Source: Diadema setosum (Eukaryota; Echinodermata; Echinoidea; Diadematoida; Diadematidae). From it: DNA of 64,000 bases. Location of the stretch: assembly GCF_964275005.1 (NCBI RefSeq), contig NC_092688.1:26796434-26860433 (forward strand), given 5' to 3'. How positions within the stretch are numbered: the first letter of the stretch is position 1; every line of letters begins with the position of its first letter. Below are positions 53,913-64,000 of the stretch, one piece after another. Both the position numbers and the translations under genes were made by a program. Below the pieces are notes generated by a model. The model made no database searches. It was not told the DNA's origin and saw only the letters and a list, made by a program, of their open reading frames with translations.

Positions 53913-56900
53913 GCAGGAATCGTTACATATTTGATGAAATCGAAAATGTTAAAACTCGGTAACTGTTGTTGAAAAGATATTCTTTAACAGTGTGTTGACT
54001 CGATTTCAAAAGTTGCGAAACTTTGTTGACTAAGCTGTGTAGTGATAATAATCAATTGTGTGGGGAAAGCACTACAGCATGCAAAAGTTTAAAGAATAAA
54101 TTATGTCACTATCAAGAGTATGACTAATTGATCACCATAATGATAAACCGTTTATTGAATTACTCGTCCTAATGATACTCTCTAATGGATAAATGGAGTA
54201 TGCTGAATCCGATCACTCACGGATTTTCGCTTAAAAAATCTTCAACCTTATTTTTCTTCATAGCTTATACACAGTATCGGAGGCACTCTATAGCATAATT
54301 ATATGTAGGTAGGACCATTTTTCATAAAGGAATATGGTGCCTTTAATAGCACGTCAATGCTCAACGTGAGATGCTGAATGGGTGAGCGTTATGAGTGAAT
54401 GATATCCAGACTCTTCAAATGTAAACAGTATAAGTATATTTCGCTGTTCAGAAATCATAAAAAGACAGTTTCGGGACATTTAAGAATACTTCATTTGAAA
54501 AATAAAAACGTGAGCGGGGAGCGGGGGAACTAAATATGATGTTGAAAGTAAAATTTGATAGCTCAGGTTTATAACTAGAGATATAACTGTCAAGTGAGTG
54601 ATGACGAAAATTGGTATTATTGCGAATCACTCATTATTTTCAGTCATCGTAAGCATGATCAATCTAAACTCCTTTGGTTTCTCCAACGCATACCTTTACG
54701 AGCAATTCAGAGCCTGACACATTAATGTAAGCTGAATTTTTGTGTGGTAGTCATGGTTAACTATGAAATGATTGTTGCCTATCTTAAACAGCAACAGCGA
54801 AAAGCAAAAAAAAAAAAAAAAAAGAAGAAGAAGAGAGAATCCATGTAGTATCGTTCATTTTCATGCGCCTTATATGTAAATTCTTAAAATGATATTAAAT
54901 TACTGTAGCCTTGTTATTTAAAAAATGTCAACTCTTGTAGCACACATAATCAGACACTGCATTTGCCATAAATTTTAATGCTTGAACACACTCAAGGTAC
55001 CCTACAGCAATAAATGTCATTTGCCCACTGAAAGATACAGGTTACTAGATCTTGCAGAGCTAACACGTTAGATAATTCATTAAATGTATTCATTTTTGTT
55101 ATTCGGTTGTCGTGACGCAATGATTTAATATGTATATTATACTCCGTAACTCATTTAAAATCTTGTTCTGTTGTGAATGATGAAATCAAATTTACTACTT
55201 AACACGATTTTAGATTTTAAAAAAATGATGAAATCGAATTAACATAAGAAGAAGCTCTTGAATTAGTTCCGGCTCATTACAGTAGTATATAATATACATA
55301 ATATATACATGTGTATATTTTCAAACGAGTTTTAGGGTAAGTGTACCATTCTAATCCGTTCCCATTCCGTCCTGTCACCTCAATACGGTTCAATTCCAGT
55401 GACGAGCTGAATAGATAAACTCTGATTTTTTTTTTAAAAAGAGAGAACGAACGGACATAACATAATATTGTACAAAAAAAAAAGAAGAAAAGCAGGCACA
55501 AGACCAAGAAGAAGACGAAATTGAAACAGGCTTGCTTGGCAAAAAAAGTTAATTGGTAGGGAATTAATGAAAGAAGGAAGGTCGCTTCATCGGCTGCGTG
55601 TCGTGAGGGGCGGTGTCACTTTGAGGCCGATAAACAAACAAAACTCGCCAGGTGAACACTTTGTAGCGCGCTCTTTGGGTTTGTTGTTGTGTTTATGCAG
55701 TGTATAGCCTAGGTGGTTTCAATTTAAAAAAGAAATAGTTTTTTCTTCTCTTGGTACAACCCATCCTCTCCCTAACATAATGTGGAGGATATGTCAGTTT
55801 ACGAAGATATCTGTGAAGCGAAAATTCGACAAACAACATTGTGATTAACGTTCTGAAATACCGTCTTTTTTAAACTCTATCATAAGCATGTCCACTTCAA
55901 GAATCAACGGGTAATACTGAGATACTGAAGCTGGTGTTACTGTGTATCTTAAGTTTCTGTATGGCCCAAACCCACACAGAGCAAAACTCAAAATAGTAAT
56001 AGAAAGCGCCCTCAACGATTCTAAACAATAAGTGGAAGTATGAGACAACAATGATATAGCGACATACACGAGGGGTAGGTCAGACCACAAAGAAGAAGCC
56101 TTGAAAGAAGGAAACAATTTCCCGTTGATTAAGGTAGCTTTCAACTTCCACGCATTGCGTACTCTAGAAATAAGTCTTTAAATCTTTAAAGTCTTGAAAT
56201 AAATCTTTAAATCAGATTCAAAATACATCAGGCTCGCAAACTCATGTTTCCGAATAATGATTTAAGTGCCTTCGAATTCATACAGAGCAGAGATAGATTC
56301 TAATCGAGAATTAATGAAATTTACAAACCGAAACCCCATCGGGCTTGACTTCTTCGCACACCTGTGAATCCAATCAAAGAGGAAATAGTCTCACGTTTTA
56401 ATGAGCTACTGCTACTTCACAAGACTACTAGTATCTCAGGCACACTCTCACATATCGCATACACAAACATACAAACACTCATAAGTGAACGCATGTTTCC
56501 TCTTGCAAGTTTTGCTTCTTTTCTTTTCAAGAACTCAACAAAAGAATCGTAAACGTCAATCATGACATAATACACTAGTCCCTAGAACCGAATCAAATAG
56601 GAAATAAAATTAACGAATAATAAGATGAACACGTTTAAATGATTGCACTTTTTTCTTAAGCTATACAAAAAATAAAGTCATGATGTATGATATTTTATAT
56701 CAACTAATAGGAAGTCTCCGACCTAGACATATAGCCTTTTGACTTTTATAACTTTTGAGTTTTTGTTTTCTTTTAAATCGTTTTGACTTTTTGTCTTCTG
56801 GTGGCCTTGAGACGAAGAGTACTACTTCAGTAGGTTTCAAAGAGCTGTTTTTATACTTGCTTTAGTTTTTGTTTCTGAATATTTAAACAGCAAATACAAA

Positions 56901-58000
56901 ACAACCACGCTTTGATACATTTAAAAACAGTGCACAGTAGGCCTACACCACTACATTATCGAAAGCAAGAAATAACACACATTTCAAACCAGGAACCTTC
57001 AATCTTAACGTATTGATTTTGTTAATGTTACATATCATTTTAACGCTTATCAGCCATCGGGGATTTTGGTAAAGTGTCTTTAAAAATGAGAATGATAATA
57101 ATGATATTTCAGGGTGTGCCGAGACCTCTACTGTTGGAGCCACTACAATCAGGCAATCCTCATGGTATTTTCAAATGAATGTTGGAATCAATAGGCAGAA
57201 AAGTATAATGGGTTCTTTTCCCTATATTATGTATATTTCTGCGTCTACCTTGAAAAAAAAATGGGTTGAATCACGAAAAAAAAAAAAAAAAACTCTGCAG
57301 TGCAACATCAATTGTTATTGCTGTGAGATGTAAAACTAAGCTGTTACACATCAGCTTCAGTACAAAAAGAAAATACCCCATAACCCCATCTACAGAATTC
57401 TTTGGGAGAATAAGCTATACGGTTGTCATTTTTACCCTGCAGTCCATGATGTATGTGTGTTTTCATGTTGTGTGAGTTAAGAGTGTTACTTCTTGTAAAA
57501 GCACTTGTTGTGGCCCGTACATCCATTTAGAGGTGGTTTGCGTGTGTTGTGTGTATTTTGTGTGTGTATGTGTTCTTTGAATACATAATGGATGTATTTA
57601 GAAAGGGCGAAAGTCACAAAAGGAAAATGTAACGTAAAAACTGCTGAAAGTACCTATTCATGTGACAAGGTGACGAAGGAATTTACCCCCCCCCCCCAAA
57701 AAAAAAAAAAAAGGCAGAACAGAACAAAAAACTTAGAGAACCTAATTCGTTTATCACATAGGACACACTCGTGAAAAGGGAGGGGGACGAGAGATAAAAA
57801 TAACCGCACATTATGTCTGTGGAACAAAGAATCATAAATATTGTAAATTTGGTACATGTGTATTGAAATCAATTGATCGCTGAGAAATTGTTGTATTCAA
57901 AGTAAATAATAAGCTCTAGTTTCTCGACATCCTTAAGACTGTTCTGTCAAAGCTTAAAGAAATTAGTTGGGCAGAATGCCGACAAAAATATGAAGTCTTG
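53913..58000. other. upstream interval of HNF1, no gene seen
   Basis: AT-rich DNA. An A run (54805-54822) and C/A runs (57687-57712) are present. At 55626-55660 a GATAA, a TAAACAAACA and a CAGGTG motif lie within 35 bp, a plausible but unproven cis-element. Confidence 0.4.
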
Positions 58001-58607
58001 TGCCAGCGAAATTTATGAATTGTGTGGAAACATATTCTGGTAACTTTTCCTCTTTCTGTTTAGAACGAGCACGAGCTGGTTGTGTAAACATTGTCGAGTT
58101 GTGTGTACACAGCGGGAGAAGCAGTTCACCAAGGCACCAACCCTACGATACAGCTGGGACTAAGGCAAAATAACATGTCTCTAGCGTTTTTGCTCCGTGA
58201 CGCGCAGTAGACGCAACGGTCACAAAACAGGTTGCCCAGTTGGCCGCTGGCTGCGCTTTCGTATCATATACGGTTGGATATCGAGTACGATCATCCCTAT
58301 GGGCTGCGGCAATACTTTGTGATTAAAAATGGCGGGAATCTGGCAGATACATTTTAAAGACGATTTCTGCAATTTTGTCACATTCCTCGGCCAATATTTG
58401 GTATAAGCTGATAGGTTGGTATAAAACACTGTGTTGCTTTTTTTCTACCCCCCTCGGCTACGTGTGTTGTCATTGAAGGTAGAAGAATCATAATATCCGG
58501 TTTCCGCCGTCTTTTTATACATATTTCATTTCATCGTCTCATAAACAAAGGTTCATATCTGAAACTAAAAATGGATTTATGACTTCGCTTTTGATGTTCA
58601 TCAAATC
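58001..58607 (+). promoter_or_regulatory. putative HNF1 promoter and 5' UTR
   Basis: Position just upstream of the HNF1 start, with more CpG than the flanks between 58060 and 58330. A TATA-like TTTTTATACAT lies at about 58510-58520, but no start site can be assigned. An overlapping upstream ORF lies at 58579-58644. TTTGATG/CATCAAA forms an inverted repeat at 58590-58605. Confidence 0.35.
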
Positions 58608-59359
58608 ATGCCCGGAAATCTCACTGAATTACAGCGGGAGTTGATTCACGCTTTGTTTGATTCGGGCCTTAGCCCCGACGATATACTCTGCGAATTGTCG
58701 GCCGAAAGCCTTCGCGTGGATGACGCCGAAAGCACAGAGAAAGCCGCCAGCGACGCCATCGACTGCAGGCCCGAATCTCTGAAAGTTTACTCCTCCCCGA
58801 CCACCATCGCCTCTTCAGCTATAAATGAGGATAAATCGGATGAAACATTGTTGTCGTCTTCTTTGACGGCAGCCGGTGAAGAGCTATCCTTACAACAGAC
58901 AGATTTGAATTCATCGGACCGTAGCCGCGGGCTCACCGTCATCAAAGTAGAAACACTGCAGCGAACAATAGCCTCACACGCCACAATCCCTATGTCCAGC
59001 GCCGCCGGAGCAGCCGGCGAGCAAACTACACACCAAGAACATTTGGACTCCCTTGACCAGGTGACGGATTTTGGGCCAGTGGGACCCGATCCGGAGGTGG
59101 TGATCGAAGAGGAAGAAGTAGAGGGGGAGGAAGAAGGTGTGGTCGGGGGCACGGAGGCTAAGCAAGTTTTAGAAAGCAATCTTGGGGGTCAGGACATGCT
59201 ACATACAGAGGACGGGATGGTGGCGAACGCAATGGAAGAAGGTGATAACGACAGCAATTGTACCAGCATGTCGGACTACGCAGACGGGGAGGAGAGCATT
59301 CACGATTACAGCCCGGAGGACCCCGACAAACCATTCACGATGAAGGACCAGCTGCTAAG
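58608..59359 (+). CDS. HNF1: HNF1-type homeobox transcription factor, first coding exon (partial gene)
   Basis: Encodes residues 1-250 of a hepatocyte nuclear factor 1 homologue, a POU-homeodomain regulator of gut/liver-type genes. Residues 4-31 (LTELQRELIHALFDSGLSPD and on) match the HNF1 dimerization helix (human [20 protein letters not shown]). The exon ends ...YSPEDPDKPFTMKDQLL at donor GTGAGA after two bases of a codon. Human HNF1A exon 1 also ends in phase 2, after ...LSPEEAAHQKAVVETLL, so the boundary is conserved. The linker is much longer than in human (250 against about 108 residues). It is Ser/Thr-rich, with an acidic run at 162-177 and a possible SUMO site IKVE (112-115). POU-specific and homeodomain exons must lie beyond 64,000. 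The start is the first Met and gives the family N-terminus. Confidence 0.88.
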
Positions 59360-62300
59360 GTGAGAGAATACAACAGTTACATCTATTCTAGACCCGCGAA
59401 TGTCTACGTCTACTCAATCATTCGGCAAAAATAAAATTCATCGGATCTTATTTCTCATTTTCACAAATGATTTATTTCATTAACCAATTCCCGGTTATAT
59501 TTTAAACCGTTAACCAGATAGCCAGAAGCTTAATCAGCTTAGGACTAATCGATGCTAGTTATTAACACCCTCAGGTTGCACTTTGCATCTGCCGGGGCAT
59601 CGAATCGTCAATAATTAATAGTTAATTACCTCCATTGCCCCAGGCGATTGATTAGAATCTGTTAATTTGAGCCTGGTTATGTCATCTGTAAATCATTAAA
59701 ACAATTCAAAGATTCTTATCAATACATTTGCATTCTTCTTATCTATTTTCAACCCAAGGCCAATGAACACTTGGTTGAAACTTGACTTATTAATAAGAAA
59801 TCATATTTAATTACTATAGGAACACAGCAATATGGATCAATACAACGGGGGTCACATTTCTACCTTTCCATACTATGTTGCAGTCGTGTGTTTTTTTCCA
59901 AACTTGGTCTTTATTTCAAATTGGCTTACAATTTAACCCACAATATAATAGACCATGAATTTACAAATCATGCTTGAAATATGCAACCCAATATGGTTTC
60001 CATTTTTGTTAAAGCGAAATCTTTATTTTTTTGGACATAATGTTAGAAAATTGCATCTTATGAAAGTTATTTCTGCATTCCTTAAACTATAGTGGTGGCA
60101 TTGTCAAGTTTCTTACAAGGGTCATCGGTGAAAAAGAAAAGTAACGGACTTTGGGGGAGTCGTAATGATAATCCTCGATAGAACTTAATTTTCTTTCTTC
60201 TTTTTTGTTTCCTTTATTCACTTGTATTCATCCAGTCAGGAGTCTGATCGATTTTCATTATTTCCAATTTATATTTCCAACCATTATCTTGTCTTTTCAA
60301 CATTCTTTAATCCAATCATTCTATCTTTCTCTTTCTGCCTTCATATGCACCATCAATTTGATCACTCTGTTAAACACCGTTTGGGTTAAACATATAAAAA
60401 AAGATATGTTTGCTGCCATTTAATGTTTAAAATCCAGTTTTCCACTTTAACACCGTTGCTTTGTTGATCCAGAACAAGAGTTTTAATGATTAAAGTTCAG
60501 AAAGTGAATAACAAACCTACATTTTGATTAAGTGAATTCTTTTCTTTTTCAATTCCACTCAATTCGAAATTTCAGAGTTTATTCCACTTTTCAACAGAAC
60601 ACAAGTTAACAAGAAATGCGAATGAGAGGACGATACAGTGTTATCAATTGGCGATTATCATTCTTGTGAAGCAAATCTGCTTACCATTGCAAGAAAAGCA
60701 TAGATTTGAAACATGTCCAGCGAAAACCGAAGAAACCAACTCAAAAGCAGTGCTTGTTATGTGCGGGTCCCTCAAAGAAAACCCAGATAAGCAGATGAGG
60801 AATATGTGTTTATGTGTCCTACACTTATCTTATAATATATTGTTCCAATTCATGCAACCCCTGATCATCCTTCTTTAATCGTTTTTTTTTTTTTCTTTTG
60901 TCTATTTCATACTGCTTCACTCCTAGGGAATGGAAACGATATTGGGTACATTTTTATTTGTTTGATTTTTGGTCGTTATTTGGGGGAGGGTTATGTTGAT
61001 ATTTAATACTTTGTTTTTAGACAAAGCACGGAAGAAAACGAGGGCTACTTGCCGTTGCAGTCTTTATAATATTCACTTTCCGTAGGATGCATTGTGTGAT
61101 ACACTGCTATTAATGGGTCCAACGCTTTACACTGTTCTCGACGAACTCGATAATAAACTGCACGGAGCAGAGTAAAACGTGTGTATTTTGGTCGGGGGAA
61201 ACTCGACCGTAAATTGCTCTATTGAAAGTGGTGAGTTCACCAACGTCCCAACGAGGTGATATATGATGCAGCCATTATTACGTCCATGACTCATTAGAGA
61301 ATCGGCACTGCAGTATACAAACTCTAGAGGTGTAAACTTCGGTGACATCATAATAACAATTGTCATGTTTCACTTAAAAGAAAAAAAAATCCAGTATAAA
61401 GTCGATCGTTTTACTCATCAATACGCACTTGCACACTTAAAAGCGACAGCTGATCCGATCTGACATGACTGATTCAGGCATCATTTTTTTCCACTTGAAG
61501 AGTTTATTTTGTATTTTAGAGCACTTCTAAGGAAACGGAGATAAACATTCTGTGCTTTAACACCACGTGTAAATTTAGTTTGCTGGAAAAAACTGTCAAT
61601 AACATAGCTCCGGAAAGAATTGTTAACACAGTCAATACACTGTACTCCGTTTACCATTCGGCATTAGTCACGTCTCTACCTTTTGTCAAGTTAAAGTCTA
61701 GATCCTAAATTGGGGTTTTCCAAGTTTTTATTCACAACTTCTCATCCTAAGAGTGTAGGAACTTTAAAGATATCTAAAGTATAATCAAATCAACTTCAAA
61801 CTAATGAAATGGATATCAATATTGAAATTGCATCCTATCTTGATATTTACACATACATAGAAAACGAATAAAATAGAATTTAATCAGAAAAAAAGTTGAG
61901 TAAGGGTAACAGGCCAACTTCCAAACTAAATGCAATTAAATTTATGGATGTGTATTTCCGTTATAGTAACAAACTTATTCAGTCCACCTGTTCCCATTAA
62001 ATGCATGTATAATTCGTCATACCAGCAACCCGCCAATTTGCAGTCATTTTCTGTTGTCTTTGATAGGGTATGATTCCCCGCAAGGTTTTTGATTGTTAAC
62101 CTTTCTCACAGAGGTGTGCATACTTAGTCAGGTCTATCATAAGAATATTAAATACTTGATGGTCGAGTAATGACGAGAATAACAGGAACTTCAAGAATCG
62201 AGGTAAAGATACACCGTCAAATTCCCACTCATTTAAACCTCTTGTCAGCCGGACATTACCATTACCTTCTAATAGAAATGTGTATGCACCTATGGTCTAA

Positions 62301-64000
62301 ACTAAAGTTGTGTTATTCATTGGAAATATTAGCGTATAGCTTCAAGCACAACATGTTGATTCTTATATGTGTAACACAATAAATTCATTACAAGACGCTG
62401 TATACGAAATCCTGCGAAACCTTTGTTGTCGTTGATGTATCCTCAATCTATGGTTGATAAAGTACGCATAGTATGACAATTCATTGTTGTTTCTAATGTT
62501 GAAACTAACTCAATATGACTTTGCACAGTTTGTAGAATACACCGAAGACTATAAATGTTTCTTTCTTTCTTTCCTTTTTATTTTCGGATGACTTTACATG
62601 CTGCCATGTTAAGCACTGCTCAACCGTGCTCCTAATCTTATCCATTTTCAAACAAAGAAATGAAACTCTTATTCGTTCTGTACTTTTATATTACCTCATA
62701 AGACAGGCGAGAATATCCTTTCAGAAGGCTTGGAATAATTGCCTACATCCAAGAGAGCAATAATATATAGATAAGAGAGCAAATATTCATCTTTTACAAT
62801 GATGCCTCACGCTTGTCCAGCAGATTTTATATAATCACATCGGCGCAACAGGTTCCCATACCACCCACAACATTAAAAACAAAAATTATGCATTATTTGA
62901 AACAAATTTAACACGCAATAGCTGCTTATACACAGTTAAAGTGCTGAGAAGAATGAGCAAAGTTCTCTTGTCATTATTGACCATAATTACAACCTAGAAT
63001 CGTCTAAAAGACAATTACTTATATCCCTAGCTTCAATTATTGTGAAAAGAACAACGTGGAAATAAGATCAGCTGAAAACAATATCACAGCTTTGTAGGCA
63101 CACCTGAACAGAAAAGATACGATTCGATATGCAAAATATTTGTCTATGTTGGTTTGAAAAGAAGCAGATCAGACAAATATAGTGATATGCAGTACAGAAG
63201 GGTTGTCATGGTAAAATATCGTAAATAATCATGTAACCAGCATTTGCCACATGTAATATCGTATAACACTAACCGTTGTAGCACACGCCTTACCAAGACA
63301 ATGTAGTGTCTGCATGAATATTGATGGTCAACAAGTGTCCTACGTCAAGGGGAAAATGCAATATTGATATTTTGAAGTATCTGTGAGATATTCCAGCGTA
63401 TAATTAGAAATCCAGTCACACTGAAGGTTACTTTCCTGATATAAATCCGGTATCGATATCCTGAAGGATCAATGTATCGCTGCTCCATCCTTGAATTTAA
63501 ATGTCCAAAAGCATATCGATGTGAATGGATGGAAATACGGTTTGAAATGCGAATCCTCACAGATGAAATACCCCTCGACCAACTGCAGCGCTAAACGCAT
63601 TTGTTTCTGAGGGATATCTCAAGTAAAGCACTTCTTATTAATTCTTAACTTACTACAAAAATCTGATTGGGGAGGTTATAAGTTATGAGCTTAATGCCTG
63701 GTTATTTCATAACTAGACCTACGTACCAAATAAATAAATGATCAACTTGGTATTATGGCTTAATTGCTAAGAACATTGAACGGCGTTGGTAGATCATTTG
63801 CTAAGTTTATAACTTTATCGGTCCTGTGGCTGGATTGATTTGTGGCTTCGCTCAGGGGCGTCAAGATAGTGCAGAGATATAAAAACTAACACGACCGTGA
63901 TAACTGACGTGCCTAAATATAAATTTGCTTCGAAGTGTTACTTCCCTGAAACAAAGTCATTGATGTGCCAGTTTTTCCACGTTTGCCCATTAAAGGAATG
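59360..64000 (+). other. HNF1 intron 1 (start), no further exon seen
   Basis: No POU-specific or homeodomain coding segment is visible to the window end, so intron 1 exceeds 4.6 kb. The first 300 bp have several GTTAAT/ATTAAC-like motifs (59480-59675). The window ends in ATTAAAGGAATG, which could be the start of another TTAA-type repeat but is cut off. Confidence 0.5.

Noticed and set aside
58787-59179. 130-codon minus-strand Ser/Thr/Pro-rich frame
   Set aside because: Antisense shadow of the acidic and Ser-rich linker of the HNF1 exon.

Overview
The window looks like nuclear DNA of a marine deuterostome, most likely an echinoderm such as a sea urchin or sea star. It is AT-rich, has long introns with metazoan GT-AG splice sites, and is dense in microsatellites, tRNA-derived SINEs and small inverted-repeat DNA transposons. 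The three genes are clearly animal genes. The species cannot be fixed from the sequence alone; a hemichordate or amphioxus is a less likely alternative.

Layout: (1) 751-2694 (+) is an intronless type II membrane glycosyltransferase with two tandem GT31 (beta-1,3-galactosyltransferase/GlcNAc-transferase type) domains, the first degenerate. (2) 2.7-16.5 kb is repeat territory. It holds several inverted-repeat elements, a 1.2-kb GC-rich near-perfect palindrome made of two opposed copies of one element, a large trinucleotide microsatellite, a ~277-bp tandem satellite, and a 1.4-kb Harbinger-like element. (3) 16,527-35,304 (+) is a complete 4-hydroxyphenylpyruvate dioxygenase gene (HPD). I rebuilt 13 exons, 12 of them carrying more than the start codon, giving 384 residues with all three iron ligands. 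Its introns carry SINEs, MITEs and a tandem repeat full of nuclear-receptor-like half-sites. (4) 35.3-58.6 kb is HPD 3' flank and a long gene-poor interval with scattered SINE copies and foldback elements. (5) 58,608-59,359 (+) is the first coding exon of an HNF1-type homeobox gene (dimerization domain plus acidic linker); the rest lies beyond the window.

How the genes relate: HPD works in tyrosine catabolism, and HNF1 factors control liver/gut-type metabolic genes in vertebrates. In human, HPD and HNF1A (and the GT31 gene B3GNT4) all lie at 12q24.31, so the pairing may be retained ancient linkage. No LTR retrovirus, Polinton or other capsid-bearing element was recognised, and no CRISPR array or bona fide tRNA/rRNA gene was found. 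Most of the unusual structure is in the transposon and satellite layer. All calls are by eye and from memory of the families; no database search was run.
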